Positions 53,203 through 61,451 of a stretch of DNA of 64,000 bases are shown piece after piece. Source of the stretch: Falsibacillus albus. Lineage in GTDB: Bacteria > Bacillota > Bacilli > Bacillales > DSM-25281. Position 1 is the stretch's first letter; every line of letters starts with the position of its first letter. Under the pieces are notes generated by a model that saw only the letters and a program-made list of their open reading frames with translations, ran no database searches and was not told the origin of the DNA. A program made the position numbers and the translations under genes. The DNA is taken from assembly GCF_003668575.1 (NCBI RefSeq), contig NZ_RCVZ01000003.1:380430-444429 (forward strand), written 5' to 3'.

Positions 53203-53240
53203 TCCTCCCCCATGGTGCCTGTCACCAAAGGGGCAGGGCC
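53203..53240. repeat. REP-type palindrome copy 7 (5' flank of the RAYT gene)
   Basis: Core GGTGCCTGTCACC at 53214-53226 with partly complementary CCCC/GGGG flanks, 20 bp upstream of the transposase start. Confidence 0.85.
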
Positions 53241-53244
53241 ATTG

Positions 53245-53715
53245 TTAATCTTTTCTTTTTCTTTTGGTTGCAAGAACTGGGAGTTTAGGTTTTTTAGGTA
53301 TGTATAGAAATGAGATCCATTTCTCATTTTCCAACAAAAAGCAGCTTAATACACTCAAAACGATATTCTCTGTTAACCGGTGAGAAGAATTATTAGATGA
53401 GACATAAATATATCCTTCTACTAAATTAAACACTACCAATAATTTGCTTAAGAATGTCGTACGACGGAAGCAAATTTCAAAACGGGTTTCTTGTTTGAGA
53501 GGTAATCTATTCATACGTATGACTGAATTATGTGATGTTGAATTATTTATGAAAGCGTACTTTCGATCATGAAGGACGTCTGAGATGTCTCGAATGGATA
53601 ATTCCTGCAGTTCTTTAGGTATGTGCTTTTCTTTAAATACAAGAAACCAATTCCGATCTGGATGCCATTCTCCAGATTTATATATACGATCAATCTTAAA
53701 GCAATACGGTTTCAT
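53245..53715 (-). CDS. Unknown protein, 156 aa
   Basis: Not recognised. The ATG at 53715 follows AAAGGAGGAAAGA, so it is a real translation start. The protein is mixed alpha/beta with basic ends (C-terminus TKRKRKD), contains WHPDRNWFLVFKEKHIP and RNRLPLKQETRFEICFRRT-like segments, and has one moderately hydrophobic stretch (NIVLSVLSCFLL) that is unlikely to be a membrane helix. It lies between REP copies 7 and 8, next to the RAYT gene, so it may be a passenger or simply a neighbour. No homologue comes to mind. Confidence 0.55.
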   Translation of the reverse strand: MKPYCFKIDRIYKSGEWHPDRNWFLVFKEKHIPKELQELSIRDISDVLHDRKYAFINNSTSHNSVIRMNRLPLKQETRFEICFRRTTFLSKLLVVFNLVEGYIYVSSNNSSHRLTENIVLSVLSCFLLENEKWISFLYIPKKPKLPVLATKRKRKD

Positions 53716-54019
53716 TCTTTCCTCCTTTATAGCGTTTTCCAATTATATCCTAATCCTATTGGTATGACTATTCTATCAGAAATTACAGAAAATTGTAAAC
53801 ATGTTTTATTAATTACTTTACATAACTACTAGCAATAGATTCTCATCATTCTGATTGGTTATATAATCTGTTTCATTTATTAAAAAAATTTGCTTGAAGG
53901 AAAAGACATTAGGTGAAAAATATGTCCTTTCAAGAACGACGCTTACGAGAATATAGAGAAGATATGTTAATAGACTTAACACTTCATACAATTCATCAAT
54001 GATGTTAATAAATAAGTAC

Positions 54020-54061
54020 AGCCCCCCCACTTTGGTGCCTGTCACCAAAGCGGGGGGGGCT
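54020..54061. repeat. REP-type palindrome copy 8
   Basis: AGCCCCCCC-A-CTTTGGTG facing CACCAAAG-C-GGGGGGGCT around CCTGT. Intergenic, upstream of yetJ. Confidence 0.85.
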
Positions 54062-54185
54062 TAAGAAAATGTACAAATAGGCGTTTTTTTATTAAACTGT
54101 TTATAATATTGTTTCTATTGAAAGATATAAAAGTAATGAAACTTTATTTGCTTGAATACGTATTAAAAAATTAGAGGTGAAGAAA

Positions 54186-54827
54186 ATGTATTCAAATACA
54201 GAAACTGCTCATTCATTTTTACCGACAGTATTGAAAGCTTTTGCGATATCCCTTGCTTTTGCCTTGCTGGGAATGTGTGCAGGCGTATTCGTTCCACCAG
54301 TGCTGTTCATGCCGCTTTCCATCATTGAAATCGGGATGCTGCTTGTGGCCTTTTTCTTAAGACGAAGAAAAGCGATATCCTATACATTCCTTTATGCATT
54401 CACGTTCATTTCAGGTGTGACCCTATATCCAGTCATCGCCTACTACTTAGCGACAATTGGTGCGAACATGGTGCTTCAAGCTGTTGGAACAACCGTGGTC
54501 GTTTTCGGCGGACTGTCTATATACGCCACTAAGACAAAGCGTGATCTTTCCTTCTTGGGAGGATTTCTGATGGCGGCGCTGCTGGCGCTAGTCGTGCTTG
54601 GACTGTTCAACATTTTCTGGCCGTTAAGCTCTACTGCAATGCTTGTATACTCATTCATTGGGGTACTCGTGTTCAGCGGATATGTCCTATTCGACTTCAA
54701 CCGCATGAAGCATTACGGTGTGAGGGCAGAGGATGTGCCTTTGATGGCGTTGAATCTTTATCTTGACTTTATCAACCTGCTGCTCAGCATTCTTCGCATC
54801 TTCGGGATCCTTTCAAGCAGGGATTAA
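54186..54827 (+). CDS. yetJ: Bax inhibitor-1 family membrane protein YetJ
   Basis: 213 residues from the ATG at 54186 (GAGGTG six bases upstream). Seven predicted membrane helices; motifs FLRRRKAISYTFLYAFTFISGVTLYPV, VFGGLSIYATKTKRDLSFLGGFL and a C-terminal LYLDFINLLLSILRIFGILSSRD agree closely with B. subtilis YetJ (214 aa). YetJ is a pH-sensitive calcium leak channel; its Asp pair in the last helices is the pH sensor, and the matching Asp of LYLDFIN is present. Single-gene unit ended by a terminator. Confidence 0.92.
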   Translation: MYSNTETAHSFLPTVLKAFAISLAFALLGMCAGVFVPPVLFMPLSIIEIGMLLVAFFLRRRKAISYTFLYAFTFISGVTLYPVIAYYLATIGANMVLQAVGTTVVVFGGLSIYATKTKRDLSFLGGFLMAALLALVVLGLFNIFWPLSSTAMLVYSFIGVLVFSGYVLFDFNRMKHYGVRAEDVPLMALNLYLDFINLLLSILRIFGILSSRD

Positions 54828-54837
54828 TAAGTAGTTT

Positions 54838-54870
54838 AACCGGAACTTCCTGATGGAGGTTCCGGTTTTA
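54838..54870 (+). terminator. Terminator of yetJ
   Basis: AACCGGAAC pairs with GTTCCGGTT, followed by TTAATTTG. Confidence 0.75.
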
Positions 54871-55045
54871 ATTTGCTTTGCGATAGGCAGAAAGGCTCCA
54901 TCATCAGACGTCATTCTCTTCCAATAGACGGCGACATTTGACGAAATTCCCAAAATCAATTACAATATTCAGTATATTATAGGTCTAATTACCCTTTCGT
55001 TTATTACATCTTTTTATTATTATAGTCCTGTTAACAAATGTCGAA

Positions 55046-55126
55046 AAATGGCAAAATTACTGAAAAGTAATGACGCAAAGCTATAGGGGCTAAGGTCGAT
55101 GGGACTATGCCAGCCAGTTACCGAAA
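55046..55126 (+). ncRNA. Cyclic di-GMP-I riboswitch (GEMM-I), copy 1
   Basis: Conserved blocks in order: GGCAAA, a stem closed by a GAAA-containing loop (ATTAC-TGAAAA-GTAAT), GACGCAAAGC, GGGGCTAAGG, ACTATGCCAGCCAG and TTACCG. These match the c-di-GMP-I aptamer consensus, including the tetraloop and its receptor region. The ribosome site CGGAGG of the next gene starts within a few bases of the aptamer, with no terminator between, so control is probably at translation initiation. Confidence 0.88.
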
Positions 55127-55139
55127 CGGAGGAATCATC

Positions 55140-55262
55140 GTGAAAAAAGCGTATGCTTCTACTGACTCACAGGAGAGAAAAGGGTTTTCCAGCAATTGGA
55201 TTTTTATTTCTATTTTTATTTTCATTTTACTTCTTGGCGCAATTATCCCATACGTTCTTTAA
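55140..55262 (+). CDS. Riboswitch-controlled 40-residue single-span membrane protein
   Basis: GTG start at 55140 with CGGAGG seven bases upstream. The N-terminus is hydrophilic (VKKAYASTDSQERKGFSSN) and followed by one helix of about 20 residues (WIFISIFIFILLLGAIIPYVL) that runs to the C-terminus. A strong terminator follows at 55269. Since nothing else lies between riboswitch and terminator, this tiny protein is the whole output of the c-di-GMP switch. Not a known family as far as I can tell, and not similar in sequence to the protein of the second riboswitch (61166-61297). Confidence 0.75.
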   Translation: MKKAYASTDSQERKGFSSNWIFISIFIFILLLGAIIPYVL

Positions 55263-55268
55263 TTTTCT

Positions 55269-55302
55269 AAGGACTATCCGATATAAAGGATAGTCCTTTT
55301 TT
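55269..55302 (+). terminator. Terminator of the riboswitch-controlled gene
   Basis: AAGGACTATCC pairs with GGATAGTCCTT and is followed by TTTT. Confidence 0.9.
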
Positions 55303-55393
55303 CATAGAAAAACAGAAATTTTGTATAATTTTGTAGAAATTATCTGAATATTTATTTTATAATGTAGATAAAATAATCCTTTGGAGGTTTATT

Positions 55394-55558
55394 ATGGAAG
55401 GAAGAGCTCGGAGAAACCTACGATCATATCAAAAAAAACGAAGAAGCGGGAACGGCGAATTCAAAGAAAACTTGATTGACTTTTTCTTTCATATTTTAGG
55501 TACTGCCATCATATCTGTTATTCTAGTTTATTTACTTTCCTTAATGAGTGATTTTTAA
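55394..55558 (+). CDS. Small membrane protein, 54 aa
   Basis: ATG at 55394 after TTGGAGGTTTATT. A very basic first half (GRARRNLRSYQKKRRSGN) is followed by one membrane helix (about 30-51, FFFHILGTAIISVILVYLL) and MSDF. Its own promoter must lie in 55303-55380, after the terminator of the preceding unit. Function unknown; the basic N-terminus would face the cytoplasm. Clear ribosome site, basic-then-hydrophobic layout and a downstream terminator support it as a real gene. Confidence 0.7.
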   Translation: MEGRARRNLRSYQKKRRSGNGEFKENLIDFFFHILGTAIISVILVYLLSLMSDF

Positions 55559-55578
55559 ATTACATACATTCAACTAAT

Positions 55579-55619
55579 AAGCCCTTCAAAGAAATTAGTT
55601 CTTTGAAGGGCTTATTTAT
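55579..55619. terminator. Bidirectional terminator
   Basis: TAAGCCCTTCAAAGAA pairs with TTCTTTGAAGGGCTTA between two convergent genes. Confidence 0.9.
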
Positions 55620-55621
55620 GC

Positions 55622-56815
55622 TTATTCATTTTCTACTTTTTCTATAAATGCAGCCATGCTGTGGTATCTTGAAATGCCTTGACGCTTTAGTAACAGCAAG
55701 GGATCTCCAATGTTGACATTTCCAGTTTCAGTCGTAAAAGCCATATGGATTCCTGCCTCTGAAGCTGCTTTTTCCGCCGTCTTGTTCGTCTGTCCCCACG
55801 GATAGGCTAAATATCTAGCATGAATTCCCGTGAATTGGTTCCATTTTTTTAAATCTTCAACAATATCCTCGCCTGACTTGTATTGAAGGTAAGGTTCAAA
55901 AGTATCTCTATCTCGTAGATGCATGGCAAAAGTATGTGATTCATAGGAGAAGACATCTTTATTGCTTCTTATGTCATTAAACCCCATATACTGCAGGGAA
56001 TCAGAGTTGAATGGGAGGCTATGCTGATAAAGCCTGCTCCCAATGACAAAGTCCGTCGCCCGAAAATGGTTCTCTTTTAATATCGGATAGGCATAGTGAA
56101 TGGTTGAAAGCAACCCATCATCAAACGTTAAGACAACCACTCTTCCAGTCAAATTTTGATGGAACTTCAAATAGTTTTCTAATACGTCCAAATCGATGGT
56201 TCGAAATCCCCCATTTTTCAGGTAATCCATCTGTTCATTGAAGGAATCATAGGATACTGTCATGTTGTTTTGAAAATTGACATTCTCGGAATTTTTCAAA
56301 ATATGGTGATACATCAGGACTGGTATTCCGTGATCCTCTTCTGTAAATTTCTTTAATATATATCCCGTCTTTCCGGAGAAATAAATTTTCAGCCAGTTCG
56401 GATTATCTGAAGAAACTGCCGCATAGCGAATATTTCGGTTAATGATCCCGATTGGATGCTGAGATTTATCATCATCAAACACGACTATTTGCCTTTTGGT
56501 GATGATCATCTCTTTAGATTTCGATAATTCTGCGGGATCATTAGACTCTTTGGTAATTATTGAATCATCCAAAGATACACTTTCATATACGTTAGAAAAA
56601 GGCACAAGCAGCTGATTCTCTTTTTTATCCCCGAAATATTCGACATTCGGCAGCAAAATACCCGCCTTGATTTCTTCTCCTGCAATATTGATTGAAATGT
56701 CCGTCTTCTTCTGCACTTGGAATGAAACATTCTCCGCTGCAGACGCCTTCTCGGTGAAAATCAATCCTAATAGAACGAAAAGCCCGACTGTAATAATGTA
56801 CTTCATTTTCCCCAA
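55622..56815 (-). CDS. Exported polysaccharide deacetylase (CE4/NodB family)
   Basis: 397 residues from a TTG at 56815 with GGGGAGGA six bases upstream (an ATG three codons on is possible). Signal peptide about 1-27. Residues 28-160 form a beta-rich region with an SH3-like end (NWLKIYFSGKTGYILKK). The deacetylase domain starts near 163 with PVLMYHHI and has the catalytic TFDDG (230-234) and YPWGQ. The family removes N-acetyl groups from GlcNAc in peptidoglycan or polysaccharides such as PNAG. Its place next to two c-di-GMP-linked units would fit a role in matrix or wall modification, but no shared control is visible. Confidence 0.88.
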   Translation of the reverse strand: MGKMKYIITVGLFVLLGLIFTEKASAAENVSFQVQKKTDISINIAGEEIKAGILLPNVEYFGDKKENQLLVPFSNVYESVSLDDSIITKESNDPAELSKSKEMIITKRQIVVFDDDKSQHPIGIINRNIRYAAVSSDNPNWLKIYFSGKTGYILKKFTEEDHGIPVLMYHHILKNSENVNFQNNMTVSYDSFNEQMDYLKNGGFRTIDLDVLENYLKFHQNLTGRVVVLTFDDGLLSTIHYAYPILKENHFRATDFVIGSRLYQHSLPFNSDSLQYMGFNDIRSNKDVFSYESHTFAMHLRDRDTFEPYLQYKSGEDIVEDLKKWNQFTGIHARYLAYPWGQTNKTAEKAASEAGIHMAFTTETGNVNIGDPLLLLKRQGISRYHSMAAFIEKVENE

Positions 56816-56968
56816 AATGATCCTCCCCTAATTTTAGTTGCTTTACCATTCTACTAAAATTAGGGATAATATACCATAAATTATGGAATTTTTTATATTT
56901 TATAGGTTTATATTGGTATTTTAATGGATGTTTTGTTCTATTATTTTCATCCCTCACATCCCTCTGCA

Positions 56969-57002
56969 AAAATAAGCCTCTTTCGAACTCGTCGAAAGAG
57001 GC
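56969..57002 (-). terminator. Terminator of the DUF1015 gene
   Basis: GCCTCTTTCGA pairs with TCGAAAGAGGC and is followed by TTATTTTT on the minus strand. Confidence 0.9.
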
Positions 57003-57010
57003 GATACGAT

Positions 57011-58261
57011 CTATTCTAATGGATGGATTAACAATCCGCTCCTCAGCTTCGGTTCAAACCACGTCGATTTCGGCGGCATGATCAGGTTTTGATCTGCGAC
57101 GGTCATCAATTCTTCTATTGATGTTGGGTGAAGCGCAAATGCGACTTGGAAATTGCCGCTATCCACATGTTTTTCGAGTGCTTCCGTGCCCCTGATCCCC
57201 CCGACAAAGTCGATGCGTTCATCGCTGCGGATATCCTTGATTTCCAGGAGAGGTGAGAGGACGTAATTTTGCAGGATGGAGACATCCAGCGTATTGATGA
57301 TGTCGTCGTCGTTTCGGGATAACTCACCTTTGAAATGAAGCCTGTACCATGCTCCATCCAAATACATCCCCACTTGATGCTTTTTATCCGGTTTGGCTGA
57401 TGCTTTCTCGACTTTTTCAATATCAAAAGAGTCCCCCAGCAGCTGCAGGAATTTATCCGTAGTGTAGCCGTTCAAGGAGGTGACGATTCGATTGTAGTCC
57501 AGGATTTCCAGCTCGTTGGATGGGAACACGACAGCTAAAAAAGAATTGTATTCTTCCTCCCCATTGTAATCCGGCTGCTGCTTGCGCCTTTGCTGTGCGA
57601 CTTTCGCTGCTGCCTCAGAGCGGTGATGGCCGTCCGCGATATATAGGTTCTCGACGTTTTCAAACAGTGTGACGAGACGATTCACCGATTCCACCTTGTC
57701 GATGACCCAAAGTCGATGAACGACGCCGTCTTCGCTTTGGAAGGAGTAGACCGGATCGTGGGATGATTTCCATTCATTCAACTCTTTGTCGATCTGTTCT
57801 TCCTGCTTGTAAGCCATCATGATCGGGCCGGTATGCGCATTCAGGCTTTCCATATGCCTGATACGGTCGATCTCTTTCTTCTCGCGGGTCACTTCATGCT
57901 TCTTGATGATGTTTTTCTCGTATTCTTCTACAGAAGTACATGCAGCGAGGCCCGTCTGGGTGCGCCCGTTCATTTCAAGCTCATAGATGTAGAGGCTTGG
58001 GAGCTCATCCTGACGGAGGACGCCCTCACCGACCATCCATTGCAAATTGAGACTGGCCGTTTCATAGACAAGTTCATCGGTGTCGGATACGCTGTCGTCA
58101 AAGTCGATTTCCGCCTTGTCGACATGGAGGAAGGAATACGGGTTATCTTTCGCTGCTTCCTTTGCTTCTTCCCGATTCAGGACATCATAAGGCAAGGCAG
58201 CTACTTTCTCTGCCAGTTCGCGTTCAGGACGTACTGCTTTGAATGGTCGGATTTTTACCAT
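57011..58261 (-). CDS. DUF1015 family protein
   Basis: 416 residues from the ATG at 58261 (AAAGGAG ten bases upstream). Family signatures are KIRPFKAVRP at the start, ALPYDVLNREEAKE, FLHVDKAEID, YIADGHHRSEAA with clustered His, and FNRI-like LDYNRIV. It is cytoplasmic. DUF1015 genes commonly stand beside serA and serC, as here, and some family members have been linked to serine metabolism (kinase-like), but the activity of this one is not shown by sequence. A MITE-like repeat of about 185 bp separates it from serA, so it may have its own promoter. Confidence 0.85.
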   Translation of the reverse strand: MVKIRPFKAVRPERELAEKVAALPYDVLNREEAKEAAKDNPYSFLHVDKAEIDFDDSVSDTDELVYETASLNLQWMVGEGVLRQDELPSLYIYELEMNGRTQTGLAACTSVEEYEKNIIKKHEVTREKKEIDRIRHMESLNAHTGPIMMAYKQEEQIDKELNEWKSSHDPVYSFQSEDGVVHRLWVIDKVESVNRLVTLFENVENLYIADGHHRSEAAAKVAQQRRKQQPDYNGEEEYNSFLAVVFPSNELEILDYNRIVTSLNGYTTDKFLQLLGDSFDIEKVEKASAKPDKKHQVGMYLDGAWYRLHFKGELSRNDDDIINTLDVSILQNYVLSPLLEIKDIRSDERIDFVGGIRGTEALEKHVDSGNFQVAFALHPTSIEELMTVADQNLIMPPKSTWFEPKLRSGLLIHPLE

Positions 58262-58313
58262 GATTGCCACGCTCCTTTAAGGTTTAGGCTATTCGGTGTT
58301 TGTTTTTTAAATG

Positions 58314-58498
58314 AAATGGTTGATTTCCGCGGAAGGATGCTCGCTTTCCGAGGGGCCTCACACGAAGTGAGGTCGTTCGATGTTGGCACAGGACGTGCCG
58401 AATCCGCCTGATTCCTCCTCGGCTTCCCTGTGGGGTCTCACCTGAGCCGCTGATCCCTCCGGAGTTTCGCACCTTCCGCTCCAATCAACCTGCTCCAT
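58314..58498 (+). repeat. Degenerate MITE-like dispersed repeat
   Basis: Runs from GGTTGATTTCCGCGG, through TTCGATGTTGGCAC, to CCGCTCCAATCAACC. It has the same order of blocks as the copy at 5514-5725 and lies between serA and the DUF1015 gene. Confidence 0.7.
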
Positions 58499-58558
58499 GA
58501 CGAAATGCTTTCAGATATCTGCAATAAAAAGCCTGTGTATGTTTCTCAGAAACTTTTA

Positions 58559-59728
58559 TTATATAAACCTTATCATAGTGACGCCGGTGATTACTTTTAC
58601 TTTGCCTTTTAAGATTTCTTCCGCATCATGGTCGATATCCTGGTCAAGGTCTATGATGGTATAGGCATAGTCGCCCTTGCTGCGGTTGATCATGTCGGCG
58701 ATGTTAATGCTGTTGGCAGCAAGCAGCGCCGTGATCTGACCGACCATGTTCGGAATATTTTGATGAGCAATCGTCAGGCGCTTTTTCCCGATGTAAGGCA
58801 ACTCCACGTCCGCAAAGTTGACTGAGTTTTTGATATTCCCCGTTTCGAGGTAGGACCGCAGCTGCTGGACAGCCATGATTGCGCAGTTTTCCTCCGATTC
58901 CTGGGTGGATGCACCGAGATGCGGGGTGGCGACGACATTCTTCATATTCAAGACGCGCTCATTCGGAAAATCGGTGATGTATTTACCGACCTTGCCGGAT
59001 TCGAGTGCATTCTCCAGGTCGTCCTCATTAACGAGTTCGCCGCGGGAGAAGTTCAGGACCTGAACGCCTTCCTTCATTTTATCGAAGCCGCTGGCGTTGA
59101 TGATGCCCTTCGTTTTGTCTGATAGCGGCATATGGAGTGTGATGTAGTCGCATTTTGTGAACACCTCATCGAGACTCATCGCCCGTTGTACGTTCCGTGA
59201 CAGGAGCCATGCGCTGTTGACGGAAATGAACGGGTCGAATGCAATGACTTCCATATCCAGTGCCAACGCGGCATTGGCGACGAGCACCCCGATGGCCCCG
59301 GCACCAACGACTCCGATATACTTCCCTTGGATTTCGGAGCCGATGTATTTCTTCTTTTCTATTTCCACCAGTCTCTCTAAGTTTTCGGCATTTTGAATCG
59401 TCTGCGTCCATTGCACGGCTTCGAACAATTTCCGTGATGAGGCGATCAGGCTCGTGATGACAAGTTCCTTGACGGCGTTGGCGTTAGCGCCTGGGGTATT
59501 GAACACGACGATGCCTTTTTTCGTACAGTCCGCGACAGGAATGTTGTTCACTCCAGCGCCAGCCCTGGCGATGGCTTTCACGCTTTCCGGGATATGCTCC
59601 TCGGTCAACGGATAGCTTCTTAACAGAACGCCATCCGGGGATTCGGTGTCAGTGAGACGATATTTTTCTTCTGAAAATAAGTCAGTTCCCTTTTTGGCAA
59701 TTTGGTTGTAGACCTGGATTTGATACAT
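58559..59728 (-). CDS. serA: D-3-phosphoglycerate dehydrogenase
   Basis: 389 residues, the short SerA type. The substrate domain contains RAGAGVNNIPV and NTPGANANAV. The NAD-binding domain has GVVGAGAIGVLVAN, FDPF, NFSRGELVNE and the catalytic His in ATPHLGASTQESEENC. A C-terminal ACT domain (about 315-389, LTIAHQNIPNMVGQITALLA) probably senses serine. It oxidises 3-phosphoglycerate to phosphohydroxypyruvate, the first step of serine synthesis. serC lies 12 bp upstream, so the two are cotranscribed. AAGGAG precedes the ATG. Confidence 0.95.
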   Translation of the reverse strand: MYQIQVYNQIAKKGTDLFSEEKYRLTDTESPDGVLLRSYPLTEEHIPESVKAIARAGAGVNNIPVADCTKKGIVVFNTPGANANAVKELVITSLIASSRKLFEAVQWTQTIQNAENLERLVEIEKKKYIGSEIQGKYIGVVGAGAIGVLVANAALALDMEVIAFDPFISVNSAWLLSRNVQRAMSLDEVFTKCDYITLHMPLSDKTKGIINASGFDKMKEGVQVLNFSRGELVNEDDLENALESGKVGKYITDFPNERVLNMKNVVATPHLGASTQESEENCAIMAVQQLRSYLETGNIKNSVNFADVELPYIGKKRLTIAHQNIPNMVGQITALLAANSINIADMINRSKGDYAYTIIDLDQDIDHDAEEILKGKVKVITGVTMIRFI

Positions 59729-59740
59729 TCCGACAACTCC

Positions 59741-60823
59741 TTATTTGTTGGCTTTTTCAAAGCTTTCCATGAAATCGATGAGCGCCTGGACGCCTTTGAC
59801 CGGCATGGCATTGTAGATGCTGGCACGCATTCCCCCGACCGATCGATGGCCTTTTAAATTGACAAGCCCTTTTTCACCTGCCTGTTTGATGAAGGCTGCG
59901 TTTAATTCATCCGACTCGGCTGTGAACGGGATGTTCATGAGCGAACGGCTGCCAGGTTTCACTAGAGAATGAAAGAGTTTTGATTGGTCAATGAAATCGT
60001 AAAGCATCCCAGCTTTTTGACGGTTGGTTTTTTCGATTGCTGCAATGCCGCCTTTTTGCTTCAGCCACTCGAAAACGAGCTTGGCGACATAGATGCTGAA
60101 GGTCGGTGGTGTGTTGTATAAGGATTGGTTTTTTGAATATGTTTCATAGTTTAATAGTGTCGGACAGTTCTCTATCGGACTTCCAATCAGGTCTTCACGA
60201 ACAATGGCGATCGTCAGGCCGGCTGGGCCGATATTTTTTTGTGCGCCTGCGTAAATCAGGCCGAATTTCGAGACGTCATAGTGTTCAGAAAGAATATTGG
60301 AGGACATATCCGCCACAAGCGGGATCTGCTTAGTGTCAGGAATCGACGGAATGACTGTCCCTTCGATTGTATTGTTGGTGGTGATGTGTATGTAATCAAG
60401 GTCCGTGGATAGGGTGGTTAAATCGACAGTAGGATAGTAGGTAAAGTTTTTGTCATTGGATGAGATCTTCGTGGTGATATCGCCAAACTTTTCGGCTTCT
60501 TTGGCGGCTTTGACAGACCATGAGCCCGTGAGGACATATTCCGCCTTCTTGTGCTTGGTGAGCAAGTTCATCGGCAACATTGAAAATTGCAGGGATGCGC
60601 CTCCTTGCAGAAACAGGACGTGGTAATTGTCCGGAATATTCATCAGCTCGCGCAGCAAGGCTTCCGCTTCATCGATGATGTCCTGGAACGGATTTGAGCG
60701 GTGGCTCATTTCCATCACAGACATGCCCGTCTGGCGGTAATTCGCTAGTTCCTCTTGGACAATGCTTTTCACTTCTTGCGGCAAAACGGCTGGACCTGCA
60801 GAAAAGTTGTAGACTTCTTCCAT
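59741..60823 (-). CDS. serC: Phosphoserine aminotransferase
   Basis: 360 residues from the ATG at 60823 (GAGGGGTTTCGA upstream). Class V aminotransferase fold: YNFSAGPAVLPQEV at the start, QGGASLQFSMLPMNLL, TGSWSVKAAKEAE, and the PLP lysine in FGLIYAGAQKNIGPAGLTIAIV. The C-terminus has NLKGHRSVGGMRASIYNAMP. It converts phosphohydroxypyruvate and glutamate to phosphoserine and 2-oxoglutarate. First gene of serC-serA. A REP palindrome lies about 120 bp upstream of its start. Confidence 0.96.
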   Translation of the reverse strand: MEEVYNFSAGPAVLPQEVKSIVQEELANYRQTGMSVMEMSHRSNPFQDIIDEAEALLRELMNIPDNYHVLFLQGGASLQFSMLPMNLLTKHKKAEYVLTGSWSVKAAKEAEKFGDITTKISSNDKNFTYYPTVDLTTLSTDLDYIHITTNNTIEGTVIPSIPDTKQIPLVADMSSNILSEHYDVSKFGLIYAGAQKNIGPAGLTIAIVREDLIGSPIENCPTLLNYETYSKNQSLYNTPPTFSIYVAKLVFEWLKQKGGIAAIEKTNRQKAGMLYDFIDQSKLFHSLVKPGSRSLMNIPFTAESDELNAAFIKQAGEKGLVNLKGHRSVGGMRASIYNAMPVKGVQALIDFMESFEKANK

Positions 60824-60940
60824 TCGAAACCCCTCATTTATAATCAGAATATTCATGAATTATAAGGGACTTTCTCGTGTCCGGTCAAGGGATAAATTCA
60901 CGAAATAACGCGTTAAATAAATAAAGCGTTTTCATTTTAG

Positions 60941-60981
60941 GGTGACAGGCACCATCCATTTTTTGGATGGTGCCTGTCACC
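60941..60981. repeat. REP-type palindrome copy 9
   Basis: GGTGACAGGCACCATCCA and TGGATGGTGCCTGTCACC (18-bp arms) around a T-rich loop. It belongs to the ATCCA-type subgroup with copies 10 and 11. Confidence 0.9.
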
Positions 60982-61070
60982 TTCTTATTCTTTTATGCAT
61001 ATTATTGTCGAAATGTGCATTTTTTCCTAGAAAAAGGTTTATCCGTCTGGTAAATTGGAGATAGTTGGAC

Positions 61071-61152
61071 GAAAAGGCAAATTCATTGAAAAATGATGGC
61101 GCAAAACTAAAGGGGCTAAGGTCTTGGGACTACGCCAGCCAGTTATCGAACC
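61071..61152 (+). ncRNA. Cyclic di-GMP-I riboswitch (GEMM-I), copy 2
   Basis: Same order of blocks as copy 1: AGGCAAA, a stem with TGAAAA loop, GGCGCAAAACTA, GGGGCTAAGG, GGACTACGCCAGCCAG and TTATCG. Differences from the consensus are GGCGCAAAAC in place of GACGCAAAGC and TATCG in place of TACCG. CCGGGAGGGG, the ribosome site of the next gene, directly follows the aptamer. Confidence 0.82.
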
Positions 61153-61165
61153 GGGAGGGGTTAAA

Positions 61166-61297
61166 ATGAGCAGATATTTGACACCTGAAGAAGCAGATCG
61201 TATCAAGCTGAATCGTAAACGATTAATGTATGCTTTAATCATAATTGCAACAGTCGGTGTTGGCGCAGGTATCTCTGCACTGTCTTATTTAATGTAA
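61166..61297 (+). CDS. Riboswitch-controlled 43-residue single-span membrane protein
   Basis: ATG at 61166, six bases after GGGAGGGG. The hydrophilic N-terminus (MSRYLTPEEADRIKLNRKR) is followed by one membrane helix (about 20-43, LMYALIIIATVGVGAGISAL). A REP palindrome with T-run follows and probably ends transcription, so this gene is the only one under the second riboswitch. It has the same layout and size as the protein at 55140-55262, but no clear sequence similarity. Function unknown. Confidence 0.75.
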   Translation: MSRYLTPEEADRIKLNRKRLMYALIIIATVGVGAGISALSYLM

Positions 61298-61300
61298 GTC

Positions 61301-61349
61301 AAAAGGTGACAGGCACCATCCAGTTTCTGGATGGTGCCTGTCACCTTTT
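61301..61349 (+). repeat. REP-type palindrome copy 10, likely terminator
   Basis: Perfect 22-bp arms beginning AAAAGGTGACAGGCACCA with a 5-base loop, ending in TTTT. It begins four bases after the stop of the small membrane protein gene. Confidence 0.9.
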
Positions 61350-61451
61350 ATGATTCTGGGTATTTCATCCCCATGATTGAAATTATTGGAATTTACGACA
61401 ATATTTGCGGTACAATAGAGGACATTAAGTGTTTTTTGTTGGGAGGTTCTA

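Noticed and set aside
53922-54002. 26-codon ORF (MSFQERRLREYREDM...) between REP copies 7 and 8
   Set aside because: The region before the ATG has only a weak AGGTG, there is no terminator, and no similarity is recognised. It may be a fragment of a lost gene.
60824-61060. T-box or serine-responsive leader upstream of serC
   Set aside because: There is no T-box sequence or specifier-loop layout; only a REP palindrome is seen.
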